A stretch of DNA of 64,000 nt from DATDIC01 sp963777625 (GTDB taxonomy: Bacteria; Pseudomonadota; Alphaproteobacteria; Acetobacterales; Acetobacteraceae), in NCBI GenBank assembly GCA_963777625.1, contig CAVZRO010000011.1, forward strand, positions 248,001 to 312,000, given 5' to 3'. Made by a program: the position numbers and the translations under genes. Shown in pieces: positions 36,332 to 45,169 of this stretch (positions are counted from its first letter, which is position 1; each line of letters begins with the position of its first letter). The notes below the pieces were generated by a model that had not been told where the DNA came from, searched no databases, and worked only from the letters and a program-made list of their open reading frames with translations.

Positions 36332-37297
36332 ATGGAGTACACCACACTCGGACGAACCGGGTTGCGCGTGAGCGTGGCCGGGTTGGGAGCGGGCGGATTC
36401 AGCCGGCTCGGGCTGACCGCGGGCAAGAGCGAATCGGAGGTTGTGGGTCTGGTGCACGCGGCGCTCGATCTGGGCGTGAACATCATCGACACCGCCTCGG
36501 CGTATGGGACGGAGGCGGTGGTCGGCAAGGCGATTGCCGGACGGCGGCGGGATTCGGTGGTGATCGCGACGAAAGCGACGGTGCTGCGGGGAACCGAGGG
36601 CGTGCCGGCGGCGCAGGTGATCGCCAGCCTGGACAACTCGTTGCGCCTGCTGGGTGTGGAGTGCATCGACGTGTTCCAGCTCCATGCCGTGTCCCCGGCG
36701 GGATACGCGTATGTGCACGACGTGATCGCGCCGGCACTGATGAACGAGAAACAGAAGGGAAAGTTCCAGTTTCTGGGCATCACCGAGACGGCGCCCAACG
36801 ATCCGGATCATGTGATGCTGAGCCAGGCGGCGGCGGACGGGTTGTGGGACGTGGTGATGGTGGCGTTCCACATGATGTGCCAGAACGCGCGGCAGGCGGT
36901 GTTTCCGGCGACGCAGGCGGCCAAGGTGGGTACGCTGCTGATGTTCGCGGTGCGCAGCATCTTCGCCCGCCCGGCGCAGCTTGCGGCCACTCTGCGCGAG
37001 CTGGCGGCGGCTGGGCAGGTGCCGGCATGGTTGGCCGACAGCGACGATCCGCTGGGGTTCCTGATCCATCCCGGCGGCGCGGACAGTCTGACCGATGCGG
37101 CGTATCGTTTCACGCGTCACCAGCCGGGGGTGGATGTGGTGCTGTTCGGTACCGGGGAGATTGCGCATCTGCGGGCGAACGTCGAATCGATCCTGAAGCC
37201 ACCGCTGCCGGCGGCGGACCGAGCGCGGCTGACCGAGCTGTTCGGGCATCTGCGCGGCGTCGGGCTGGATATTCCGCAGCGGCCGGCACGGAGCTGA
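36332..37297 (+). CDS. Aldo/keto reductase family oxidoreductase
   Basis: NADPH-type TIM-barrel reductase. MEYTTLGRTGLRVSVAGLG start; catalytic Asp and Tyr in IIDTASAYGTEAVVGKAI, Lys in VVIATKATV, His in DVFQLHAVSP. NADP-binding end region is VDVVLFGTGEIAHLRANV. 321 residues, full length. The kinase gene starts three bases after its stop, so they are probably an operon. Substrate unknown. Confidence 0.87.
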   Translation: MEYTTLGRTGLRVSVAGLGAGGFSRLGLTAGKSESEVVGLVHAALDLGVNIIDTASAYGTEAVVGKAIAGRRRDSVVIATKATVLRGTEGVPAAQVIASLDNSLRLLGVECIDVFQLHAVSPAGYAYVHDVIAPALMNEKQKGKFQFLGITETAPNDPDHVMLSQAAADGLWDVVMVAFHMMCQNARQAVFPATQAAKVGTLLMFAVRSIFARPAQLAATLRELAAAGQVPAWLADSDDPLGFLIHPGGADSLTDAAYRFTRHQPGVDVVLFGTGEIAHLRANVESILKPPLPAADRARLTELFGHLRGVGLDIPQRPARS

Positions 37298-37300
37298 GCG

Positions 37301-38281
37301 ATGGCGCAGTTCGACATATTGGGGATTGGGAATGCCATCGTCGATGTGGTGGCGCGCGCGGACGACTCGTTCCTGTCGAAGCACGACATGCGCAAAGGGA
37401 GCATGACGCTGATCGATGCCGATATGGCGGCGGCGTTGTACGCGGCGATGCCGCCGGGGCAGGAGAGCAGCGGCGGGTCGGCGGCGAATACCTGCGCGGT
37501 GGCGGCGGCGCTGGGCAGCCGGGTGGCGTATCTGGGCAAGGTGGCGGACGACCAGTTGGGGGCGGTGTTCCGCCACGATATCGGCGCGGCCGGGGTGCAT
37601 TTTCCATCGGCGCCGCTGGTTGCGGGCGCACCGACCGCGCGCTGCCTCATCCTGGTCACACCGGACGGGCAGCGGACGATGCATACCTATCTGGGTGCTT
37701 GCGTCTCGTTCGGTGTGGCCGACGTGGATGCGGCGTTGGTGGGTGATGCGTCGGTGCTGTACCTGGAGGGATACCTGTTCGATCCACCGGCGGCGCAGGC
37801 GGCGTTCCGGCGCGCCGCAGCGGCGGCACATGCGGCTGGGCGGCAGGTGGCGTTGTCGCTGTCGGACCCGTTCTGCGTCGATCGGCACCGGGCGGCGTTC
37901 CGGGAGCTGGTGCGGCAGGAGGTGGATGTCCTGTTCGCGAACGAAATGGAGATCACCAGCCTGTACGAGGTGAACAGCTTCGAGGAAGCGGCGGAACGGG
38001 CGCGGGCGGATGTCGGGCTGGCGGTGCTGACGCGCAGCGAGGCCGGCAGCGTGATCCTGCGCGGGGCGGAGTCGGTGGCGGTGCCGGCCGAGAGCACGCG
38101 TGTGGTGGATACCACCGGGGCCGGCGATGCTTATGCGGCGGGGTTTCTGGCCGGGCTGACGGCCGGGCGGTCGCTGGGCGCGTGCGGGCGGCTTGGCAGC
38201 ATCGCGGCGGGCGAGATCATCAGCCATTATGGTGCGCGGCCGGAGGCGAATTTGCGGAAGATGACGGCTTGGGTGGGGTGA
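37301..38281 (+). CDS. PfkB-family sugar/nucleoside kinase (adenosine-kinase-like)
   Basis: Ribokinase-fold ATP-dependent kinase. GIGNAIVDVVARADDSFL opens the fold; GGSAANTCAVAAALGSRVAY is the first PfkB signature; MHTYLGACVSF and LYLEGYLFDPP are typical of the adenosine-kinase-like branch; the second signature with the catalytic aspartate is DTTGAGDAYAAGFL. 326 residues. Coupled to the aldo/keto reductase gene. Substrate could be adenosine or a sugar. Confidence 0.88.
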   Translation: MAQFDILGIGNAIVDVVARADDSFLSKHDMRKGSMTLIDADMAAALYAAMPPGQESSGGSAANTCAVAAALGSRVAYLGKVADDQLGAVFRHDIGAAGVHFPSAPLVAGAPTARCLILVTPDGQRTMHTYLGACVSFGVADVDAALVGDASVLYLEGYLFDPPAAQAAFRRAAAAAHAAGRQVALSLSDPFCVDRHRAAFRELVRQEVDVLFANEMEITSLYEVNSFEEAAERARADVGLAVLTRSEAGSVILRGAESVAVPAESTRVVDTTGAGDAYAAGFLAGLTAGRSLGACGRLGSIAAGEIISHYGARPEANLRKMTAWVG

Positions 38282-38293
38282 TTTCGATTTCGG

Positions 38294-38887
38294 TCAGTAG
38301 CCCAAGCGCTTTAACTCAGCTTTGACTGCGGCGATGGTCTTGAAGCGGTAGTGTTTCGACGTGCCGTCGCTCCATCGGCAATCGCACTCGGAGCCGAATT
38401 TCTGGCTGACTTTCAACAGGGTCAGCGCGTGCTGGCCTGGTTTTGGGTCGTCGAAGATGCGAACCTCGTAGAGCGTCCCCCCGACATCGGCGTGGAGTTG
38501 GGGCCAGGCGAGGATGACGATGAGCTGCTTTGCCGGATCGTGGTTCGCATTAGCGAACCCGAGCGCCGCGATGTCGGGTGTCCCGCCCTCTTGCTCGCCG
38601 ACCGTGACCTGAATTTCCCGGTACCCGCCGGTGGGCTGCTGCTGGAGCGCGACGAGCGGACGTTCCGGATAGTCTCCGCTCGTCTGGTAGTCCACGAACA
38701 GGGTCGAACGGCCGTTCCAGGTGGCGGCGGTCGTGTGCGGGTCGGCGTCGTCGGAAAGGCGAAGGACCCGCGTCGCGAAGGACAGATCGCTTTCGTTGGG
38801 GGCACGCGTGAAATCCTGCGCTCGTGCGGCGGTGAACACGCAGGCGAGAGCGAGGAAGAGAGCTGTGAGGAACCAGAGTTGCTTCAT
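38294..38887 (-). CDS. Secreted protein of unknown function
   Basis: Signal peptide MKQLWFLTALFLALACVFTA with a likely cut after ARA; mature protein of about 175 residues. It carries no motif I recognise. Two cysteines form CDC (GSECDCRWSDG) near the C-terminus. ATG 38887 is chosen over 38905 because it gives a clean signal peptide. It is convergent with the kinase gene with a 12-base gap. Confidence 0.7.
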   Translation of the reverse strand: MKQLWFLTALFLALACVFTAARAQDFTRAPNESDLSFATRVLRLSDDADPHTTAATWNGRSTLFVDYQTSGDYPERPLVALQQQPTGGYREIQVTVGEQEGGTPDIAALGFANANHDPAKQLIVILAWPQLHADVGGTLYEVRIFDDPKPGQHALTLLKVSQKFGSECDCRWSDGTSKHYRFKTIAAVKAELKRLGY

Positions 38888-39054
38888 CACGGGCGATCGT
38901 AGCACATCGTCATGAATGTCCGCTGCGCGCGCAGATTCGCGGTGCGTCGGTTGCCGGCGCCAGGATGATCGCCCGGTTATGGTCCGCTGTTTTGGTGATA
39001 TTCCGGCCGAGGGCCGTTATATCGGCACATCCGCTCTGGAGCCGATTTGGAACC

Positions 39055-39291
39055 ATGCCGGTAAATCTTTCCATCAAAAACACGCCTGACGAGGTGGTGC
39101 AGCGCCTCCGCGAACGCGCAGAGCGGCATCACAGATCGCTCCAGGGAGAGCTATTGGCCATTATCGAGGCTGCCGTTCAGGAGGATCGTCCTGCGACTGC
39201 AGCGGAGATTCTCGCTGAGGTACGTCGGCTGGGGCTGCACACCCCGAGCGAGGCCGCTGCCTCGATTCGCGCCGATCGTGATGTCCGTTAA
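39055..39291 (+). CDS. FitA-like ribbon-helix-helix antitoxin
   Basis: Arc/MetJ-type antitoxin of a VapBC/FitAB pair. Strand LSIKNTPDEVVQRLRERAER, helix 2 HHRSLQGELLAIIEAAV, C-terminal arm EILAEVRRLGLHTPSEAAA. 78 residues. Its stop lies inside the toxin start region (overlap 39281-39291). Confidence 0.83.
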   Translation: MPVNLSIKNTPDEVVQRLRERAERHHRSLQGELLAIIEAAVQEDRPATAAEILAEVRRLGLHTPSEAAASIRADRDVR

Positions 39292-39695
39292 GGTGGTCGA
39301 TGCGTGCGCGCGTGCGGCCTTGCTGTTCGGTGAGCCGGAACGAAGAGGCTGTTGCTGCCCAACTCGACGGAGCGCGTGTGATTGCACCCTCCCTGCTCGG
39401 CTTTGAGCTGACAAATGTTTGCCTGATCAAGGCCCGACGGCGGCCGGCACAGCTCGAAATGCTGACGACAGCTTTCCGCCGGCGTAGCCGTCTCGGGATG
39501 GGAGAGGCAGTCGTCGATCACGATGGCGCGCCGGAACTGGCCAAAGCGACCGGCGTGACCGCCTACGACGCGAGCTATCTCCGGTTGGCCCGGCAGCTCG
39601 GCGTGGAACTGGTTACGCTGGACCGGAAGCTTGCGACAGCCGCTTCATCGTGTCGGGGAGTGTCTGCAGGTTATACCAAGCGGCAGGCGCGTTGA
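39281..39695 (+). CDS. VapC/FitB-type PIN toxin, one frame break
   Basis: PIN ribonuclease. Starts MSVKVVDACARAALLFGEP; near 39340 one surplus G (CCGGAAC for CCGAAC) shifts the frame, and the protein resumes NEEAVAAQLDGARVIAP. Second acidic residue in SLLGFELTNVCLIK, third group in TAYDASYLRLARQLG, last in LVTLDRKLATAA. The C-terminal residues and stop (GYTKRQAR) are encoded by a family A repeat that begins at 39672, so the original end may have been replaced. Confidence 0.8.
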
Positions 39696-39770
39696 TTCAA
39701 TTCGTACTGCCTATGGAGGCAGGTATCCAGCGGGTGACGGGTGGATTCCCGCCTTCGCGGGAATGACGAG
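39672..39770. repeat. Dispersed repeat, family A, copy 4
   Basis: TATACCAAGCGG start, GGAGGCAGG middle and GATTCCCGCCTTCGCGGGAA core. It overlaps the end of the PIN toxin gene. From 39771 to 39868 there is only short GGGAATGACGA-like sequence. Confidence 0.7.
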
Positions 39771-39868
39771 ATGGGCGCGGGAATGATGGACGCGGGAGTA
39801 ACGATAGTTTCGTCGAATTTAGATACTTCTGGGGAATGACGATACTTTCATCGAAATGACGATTTGGG

Positions 39869-40693
39869 CTAATCCCGGAACGTGCCGCGATCGGTGCCGC
39901 GATACAGCACGGCGGCCTGCCGCCCGGTGACCGCGGCGTGCAGCGCGACTGCATCAGGTGCGAGATCGTCGGCGGGCGGTGGTTCCAGCTCGAAATGTCC
40001 GTAGCGGTCAACGCCACGCACCAGCGTCGCGCTGCCACGCTCGCCGGCGATTTGTTGCACATGGGTGGGAATGTAACGAATCGCGTAGCCGATGCGCCGG
40101 TCGGCGGAGTGGTTCGGCGCCGAGCCGTGGAACAGCATGACGTGATGCAGCGAGGCCTGGCCGGGTTGCAGCTCCACATAGACGGCCTGGGATTCGTCCA
40201 CGTCCACCGCGATCTCCTGGCCGCGGGTGAGCAGGTTGGCCTCGGCGAAGGTGTCTTGATGCGTCACCTGCGTGTGCTGCGTGCCGGGAATGAACGCCAT
40301 GCAGCCGTTCACCCGGTTGGCCGGCGTGAAGGCCAGCCACACCGTCGTGACGTCCGGCGAACTCAGGCCCCAGTATGTGGCGTCCTGATGCCAGGAGACG
40401 AAGGCGGTGTTGTCCGGCTCCTTGATGAAGAAGCTGCTGCTCCAGCACAGCAGGTCCGGGCCGAGCACGCTTTCCGCCGCATCGACGATGCGGGGATGGC
40501 GGACCAGTTCGTTCAGCCACGGAAACAGCAGGTGCGATTTGTGGCGCATGTGGCCCTTGAGCGGGCCGCCGGTGCGGTGTTCGTGCGCTTCCAGGCGGGC
40601 GCGGCAATCCGCCGCCTCCGCCGGGGTGAGAATGTCGAGCGGGAAGCAGTATCCGTCGCGTTCATACTGGGCGATCGCGGTGCGGGACAGCAT
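39869..40693 (-). CDS. Phytanoyl-CoA dioxygenase (PhyH) family protein
   Basis: Fe(II)/2-oxoglutarate-dependent oxygenase. Iron ligands HxD in WHQDATYWGL, distal histidine in VMLFHGSAPNHS, and the 2-oxoglutarate arginine in RRIGYAIRYIP. N-terminus YERDGYCFPLDILTPAEA is the usual family opening. 274 residues from ATG 40693; an ATG 13 codons earlier is less likely. Divergent from the methyltransferase gene. Substrate unknown. Confidence 0.87.
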   Translation of the reverse strand: MLSRTAIAQYERDGYCFPLDILTPAEAADCRARLEAHEHRTGGPLKGHMRHKSHLLFPWLNELVRHPRIVDAAESVLGPDLLCWSSSFFIKEPDNTAFVSWHQDATYWGLSSPDVTTVWLAFTPANRVNGCMAFIPGTQHTQVTHQDTFAEANLLTRGQEIAVDVDESQAVYVELQPGQASLHHVMLFHGSAPNHSADRRIGYAIRYIPTHVQQIAGERGSATLVRGVDRYGHFELEPPPADDLAPDAVALHAAVTGRQAAVLYRGTDRGTFRD

Positions 40694-40764
40694 CGGTGCC
40701 TCCGGGCGTTTCCGGGCGCATGATAGGATCATCAGGGTGATGGGGAAATGCCAGGAGGCGTGAC

Positions 40765-41376
40765 ATGGCGTCAGTGCGGGTCAGCGGCACGGAGGGGTAT
40801 GCCGAGGAAGCCGATGAACTGGTGACGCGATATGAGGGCGTAAGTTTCGCCGACAACCATCGGTCGATCCTGCACCTGATCCCGCCGCCACCATGCCATG
40901 TGCTGGATATCGGGGCGGGAACGGGGCGCGATGCAGCGGGATTGGCGGCGCTGGGGCACCGGGTTGTCGCTGTCGAGCCGACCGCCGAATTGCGCACACG
41001 CGCGATGCGCCTGCACCCGTCGCCACTGATAGAATGGATCGATGACAGCTTGCCGGATCTGGCCGTCCTGACGGGGCGGGGCGACAGGTTCGACGTGATC
41101 ATGCTCACGGCGGTCTGGATGCATCTGGACGCGGCGCAGCGCCGGCGCGCCATGCCACGCGTGGCGGCGCTGCTGGCATTCCCCGGCGTGATGATGATGT
41201 CGGTCCGCCACGGGCCGGTTCCACCGGGACGACGCATGTTCGAGGTTGCCTCGGACGAAACGATATCGCTTGCGCAAGCTGCGGGATTGCGGGTGGTGGT
41301 GAACCGACCGGGACGGCCCGATCGTCTCGGGCGAGACGGCGTCACCTGGACACGTCTCGCGTTCGGGCAGCCATGA
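40765..41376 (+). CDS. Class I SAM-dependent methyltransferase
   Basis: Rossmann-fold methyltransferase. Motif I is VLDIGAGTGRDAAGLAALGH, followed by VVAVEPTAELR (motif II acidic residue), WIDDSLPDL and DRFDVIMLTAVWMHLD (post-I region). 203 residues, a small member. Substrate cannot be told. It begins 71 bases from the divergent PhyH gene. Confidence 0.85.
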   Translation: MASVRVSGTEGYAEEADELVTRYEGVSFADNHRSILHLIPPPPCHVLDIGAGTGRDAAGLAALGHRVVAVEPTAELRTRAMRLHPSPLIEWIDDSLPDLAVLTGRGDRFDVIMLTAVWMHLDAAQRRRAMPRVAALLAFPGVMMMSVRHGPVPPGRRMFEVASDETISLAQAAGLRVVVNRPGRPDRLGRDGVTWTRLAFGQP

Positions 41377-41446
41377 GGGAATCGCCGGCGACGCACTTGC
41401 CGGCAAGCGGCGCGGCGGGTGAAGCTGCCCGACGGGAGGAACCATC

Positions 41447-42262
41447 ATGGAACGTCGTAACCTGATTGCCGGCAGCAGTGTGGCGGGATTTGCACTGGCG
41501 GCGGCGGCAATGCCTGGGGTCGCGCAGGCGCAGACGCCGGGGATTACCACGCTCGATCGCATTCAACGGGACAGGAAGGTGCGGATCACCGCCGAGGTCA
41601 ATTCGCCGCCGTTCGGGATCATCGACAGCAACGGCCAGCCGGACGGCAGCGAGATCGCCACGGCGCGGCAGCTTGCCAAGGATCTCGGCGTCGAGCCGGA
41701 GCTGGTGCAGGTCAGCGCCACGCAACGCATTCCGGCACTGCTGGCCGGACGGGCGGATATCGCGATCTCGTCGCTGTCGATCACCATCGATCGGGCGAAG
41801 ACGGTGGCGTTCTGCGCACCGCACGGAGCGCTGTCGATCGTGGTGTGCGGGCCGAAGAAGACGGCGATCGGCAGTGAAGCCGACATGACGGGCAAGCGCA
41901 TCGCGCTGACCCGGGCGACGCTGGAGGAAGCGACCGTGCCCAAGGCGGCGCCGAAGGGCACCCAATTCGTGTATTTCGACGATATCGGCCCGACCATCCA
42001 GGCGCTGCTGTCCGGTCAGGTGGATGCCGCCGGCATGTCGGCGTTCGCCGCGAAGTCGGTGGCGGACCGCAACCCGGATGCGGGCATCGAGGTGAAGTTC
42101 ACCGTCACCACCGCCTATTACGGCGCGGCGGTGCGGCAGGCCGACGAATCGCTGCGTCATTGGGTGGATACCTGGGTGTTCGTCAACAGCCGCAACGGGG
42201 TGCTGGGCGGCATCTATGAGAAATATACCGGGCTCAAGCTGCCGCCGCTGCCGACGATCTGA
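41447..42262 (+). CDS. Amino-acid ABC transporter substrate-binding protein
   Basis: Periplasmic receptor of the polar-amino-acid (family 3, HisJ/GlnH) type. Signal peptide with RR (ERRNLIAGSSVAGFALAAAA) and likely cut after AQA. Mature part: RKVRITAEVNSPPFGIIDSN, GSEIATARQLAKDLGV, LLAGRADIAISSLSIT, the lobe-2 KAAPKGTQFVYFDD, then LLSGQVDAAGMSAF and WVDTWVFVNSRNGVL. 271 residues. Two permease genes follow. Confidence 0.9.
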   Translation: MERRNLIAGSSVAGFALAAAAMPGVAQAQTPGITTLDRIQRDRKVRITAEVNSPPFGIIDSNGQPDGSEIATARQLAKDLGVEPELVQVSATQRIPALLAGRADIAISSLSITIDRAKTVAFCAPHGALSIVVCGPKKTAIGSEADMTGKRIALTRATLEEATVPKAAPKGTQFVYFDDIGPTIQALLSGQVDAAGMSAFAAKSVADRNPDAGIEVKFTVTTAYYGAAVRQADESLRHWVDTWVFVNSRNGVLGGIYEKYTGLKLPPLPTI

Positions 42263-42274
42263 CGCGCGTCCCGC

Positions 42275-42955
42275 ATGGGCTATGTGTTCCAGTTCGGCGT
42301 GGTGTGGGACCACCTGCCGGAGCTGCTGGACGGTGCGTGGCTGACGCTGCGGTTGTCGGTGAGCGCGTTCGTGCTCGGGCTGATGCTGGCGGTGCTGCTT
42401 GCCTATGCGCGCGCGTACGGGCCGCCGGCGGTGCGCGGGCCGGTGGTGGTCTATATCGAGTTCATGCGCAACACGCCGCTGCTGGTGCAGTTGTTCGTGC
42501 TGTATTTCTCCTTGCCGGCGATCGGCGTGCGGCTGGATGCCAATGAGGCAGCGCTGCTGGGGCTGGCGCTGAATTTCGCCGGATATGGGGCGGAGATTCT
42601 GCGCGGCGGCATGCTGGCGGTGGCGCATGGACAGATCGAAGCGGCGACGGCGCTGGGGCTGCGACGCTGGCGGGTGTTCCGCCACGTGGTACTGATGCCG
42701 GCGCTGCGTGTCGCGTACCCGGCTCTGGCGAGCCAGTTCGTGCTGATGATGCTGGGCTCGTCGGTGGTGTCGGCGATCTCCGCCACCGACCTGACGGCGG
42801 TGACGAATACGTTGCAATCGACGACGTTTCGCGGGTTCGAGTTCTATTTCACCGCCACCGGCATGTATTTGCTGATGACACTGGTGGCGCGGGCGGGGCT
42901 GCGCGTCGCGTACTGGTGGCTGTTCCCGGCGGCGCTGCGCGCGCGCCGGGTATGA
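42275..42955 (+). CDS. Amino-acid ABC transporter permease (HisM/GlnP type)
   Basis: Inner-membrane permease with five or so helices. Begins FQFGVVWDHLPELLDGAW; EFMRNTPLLVQLFVLYFSLP is the family signature; the ATPase-docking loop is IEAATALGLRRWRVFRHV. 226 residues. A 15-bp tandem repeat runs across its stop codon. Confidence 0.9.
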   Translation: MGYVFQFGVVWDHLPELLDGAWLTLRLSVSAFVLGLMLAVLLAYARAYGPPAVRGPVVVYIEFMRNTPLLVQLFVLYFSLPAIGVRLDANEAALLGLALNFAGYGAEILRGGMLAVAHGQIEAATALGLRRWRVFRHVVLMPALRVAYPALASQFVLMMLGSSVVSAISATDLTAVTNTLQSTTFRGFEFYFTATGMYLLMTLVARAGLRVAYWWLFPAALRARRV

Positions 42956-42986
42956 CGCCGCCGGGTATGACGCCGCCGGGCATGAC
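42942..42986. repeat. Three tandem copies of a 15-bp unit at a stop codon
   Basis: Unit CGCGCCGGGTATGAC / GCCGCCGGGTATGAC / GCCGCCGGGCATGAC. Each copy carries ATGAC, so the first copy holds the permease stop and the others fill the gap to the next permease. Confidence 0.7.
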
Positions 42987-42989
42987 GCG

Positions 42990-43661
42990 ATGAGCCGTGG
43001 TTTCGGATGGCATGAGCTGCGCTTCGTTCTGCACGGGCTGCTGTGGACGCTGGCGCTGTCGGCGGTGGCGCTGGGGGTGGGCGGCGTCGGCGGCATCGCG
43101 GTTGCGTTGGCGCGGATTTCCCGGCTGGCGGCTGTGCGCGCGACTGCCGCCGGCTATATCGGGCTGTTCCAGGGCACGCCCGTGCTGATGCAGTTGTTTC
43201 TGGCGTTTTACGGGCTTGCGGTGCTGACCGGGGTGCAGATCGATCCCTGGCCGGCGGTGATTCTGGCGTTTACGCTGTACGCGGCGGCGTTCCTTGGCGA
43301 GATCTGGCGCGCTGCGATCCAGGCGGTGCCGCCGGCGCAATCGGAGGCCGCCGCCGCGCTGGGGCTGCGGCGCTGGGCGACGCTGCTGCGGGTGATGCTG
43401 CCGCAGGCGGTGCGGCTTGGCATACCGCCGACCGTGGGGTTTCTGGTGCAGTTGATCAAGAGCACCGCGGTCGCTTCCATCATCGGGTTCGTGGAGGTGA
43501 CGCGCGCCGGCCAGTTGATGGTCAACGTGACGTTCCGGCCGATGCTGGTCTATCCGTTGGTGGCGATGCTCTATTTCGCGGTGTGTTGGCCGATCTCCAT
43601 CCTGGCGATGCGGCTCGAACGCCGGATGGACGTGGACCGACGTGGACAGCCCCGATTCTGA
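42990..43661 (+). CDS. Amino-acid ABC transporter permease, second
   Basis: Second permease of the same importer. LRFVLHGLLWTLALSAVALG opens; GLFQGTPVLMQLFLAFYGLA is the family signature; the docking loop is SEAAAALGLRRWATLLRVML; STAVASIIGFVEVTRAGQ near the end is typical. 223 residues. No HisP/GlnQ-type ATPase gene follows; the next gene overlaps its last 20 bases and is an MFS pump. Confidence 0.9.
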   Translation: MSRGFGWHELRFVLHGLLWTLALSAVALGVGGVGGIAVALARISRLAAVRATAAGYIGLFQGTPVLMQLFLAFYGLAVLTGVQIDPWPAVILAFTLYAAAFLGEIWRAAIQAVPPAQSEAAAALGLRRWATLLRVMLPQAVRLGIPPTVGFLVQLIKSTAVASIIGFVEVTRAGQLMVNVTFRPMLVYPLVAMLYFAVCWPISILAMRLERRMDVDRRGQPRF

Positions 43662-45061
43662 CGATCCGCCGCCGCTGGCTGATCCCGCTGGTCGTCGCTT
43701 TCGGCTTCATGATGGAGGGGCTGGATTCCACCATCATCACGGTGGCGATCCCGAGCATGGCGGCCAGCCTGCACGAGACGCCGGTGCGGCTGAGCCTGGC
43801 GATCACCAGCTATCTGCTCAGCCTGGCGGTGTTCATCCCGATCAGCGGCTGGATCGCCGATCGGTTCGGCGCGCGGTCGGTGATCTGCTCGGCGTTCGCG
43901 GTGTTCACGGTGGCGTCGGCGCTGTGCGGGCTGTCGCAGAACCTGCCAATGCTGGTGGGGATGCGCATCCTGCAGGGCATCGGCGGGGCGATGATGAGCC
44001 CGGTGGGGCGGTTGATCCTGCTGCGGGCGTTCCCGCGCAACGAGCTGGTGCGGGCGATGAGTTATGTCACCATTCCGTCGCTGGTGGGGCCGACGCTGGG
44101 ACCGATCCTGGGTGGGCTGATCACGTCCTACGCGTCGTGGCGGTGGATTTTCTACGCCAATATCCCGTTCGGCATCGGGGCCATCGTGGTGGCATTCCGC
44201 ATCGTGGAGAATGTGCGCGCCACCAGCGCCTCGCGCTTCGACACGCTGGGCTTCCTGATCTGCGGGGTGGCGTTGGCTTCGTTGCAGTTCGTCCTGGAGA
44301 CGGTCGGACGCGGCGCGGTGAGTGTGGTGCCGCAGGTGCTGGTGTTCGGCATCGGCGCCGGCTGCCTGCTGGGCTATTGGCGTTACGCACACCATCATCG
44401 GAACCCGGTGCTCGATCTTACGCTGTTCGGGATTCGCAGTTTTCGTGTGGGGTCGCTGGCCGGCGGCTTGTGCCGGATCGGCATCAGCGCGCCGGCCTTT
44501 CTGCTGCCGCTGTTGCTGCAGCTCGGGTTCGGGATGAGTCCCATCCAGTCAGGGTCGTTGACATTCGCAACCAGCCTGGGGGCGATTCCGATCCGCTTCG
44601 TCTCCGCGGTGATGCTGCGGCGATACGGGTTCAGGCGGCTGCTGGTTCGCAATTCCGTGCTGTGCGGCGTCGCGATTGCGGGACTGGCGGCGCTGTCGCG
44701 GGTGACACCGCATTGGGTGATTCTGCTTGCGATCCTGTGGCTGGGGCTGGTGCGCTCGGTACAGTTCAACTGCATGCAGATGCTGAGCTACGCGGATATG
44801 CCGCAGTCGAGGCTTAGTCGCGCGACCAGTCTGGGCAGCGTGGTGCAGCAACTGACGATGGGGTTCGGAGTGTCGATCAGCGCGGCGCTGCTGGGAATCC
44901 TTGCCGGCGGCAGCGGGGTGCCCACGGTGCCGCAGTTCCGCCTGGTGTTCGTGCTGGTGGGATTGCTGCCACTTGCGGCGTTGCCGGGTTTCCTGACGCT
45001 GCAACCGGAAGACGGCGCCGAAGTGAGCGGTCATGTGGTGGTCCGGTCGGCAGGCGCATGA
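43642..45061 (+). CDS. DHA2-type MFS drug exporter, one frame break near the start
   Basis: Proton-driven multidrug exporter with 14-helix-type features. GTG 43642 gives MDSP and, after removing one C from the CCCC run near 43654, continues ILTIRRRWLIPLVVAFGFMM. Motifs: GWIADRFGARSVICSAF (loop 2), GMRILQGIGGAMMSPVGRLI, PTLGPILGGLITSYASWRW (motif C region). About 473 residues. If the break is real the first usable ATG is at 43709. Cargo unknown. Confidence 0.85.
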
Positions 45062-45135
45062 ATGGGTGGTGCGCGGTTTCATCGGTGATTGTCGCTCAGG
45101 ATTTCGTGTACCCCGGTGTGAGGTGTGTCATTCTC

Positions 45136-45164
45136 TTGACAAAATTCGCAAAGGTGCCGACATT
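45136..45164 (+). promoter_or_regulatory. Candidate promoter for a stand-alone transcript
   Basis: Perfect TTGACA at 45136-45141, 17-base spacer, GACATT at 45159-45164 (weak -10, keeping A2 and T6). No protein gene on this strand lies downstream before the terminator. Confidence 0.4.
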
Positions 45165-45169
45165 GGCAG

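Noticed and set aside
41342..43096. Minus-strand open frame of 584 codons opposite the amino-acid importer
   Set aside because: His/Arg/Gln-rich shadow of the binding protein and permease genes.
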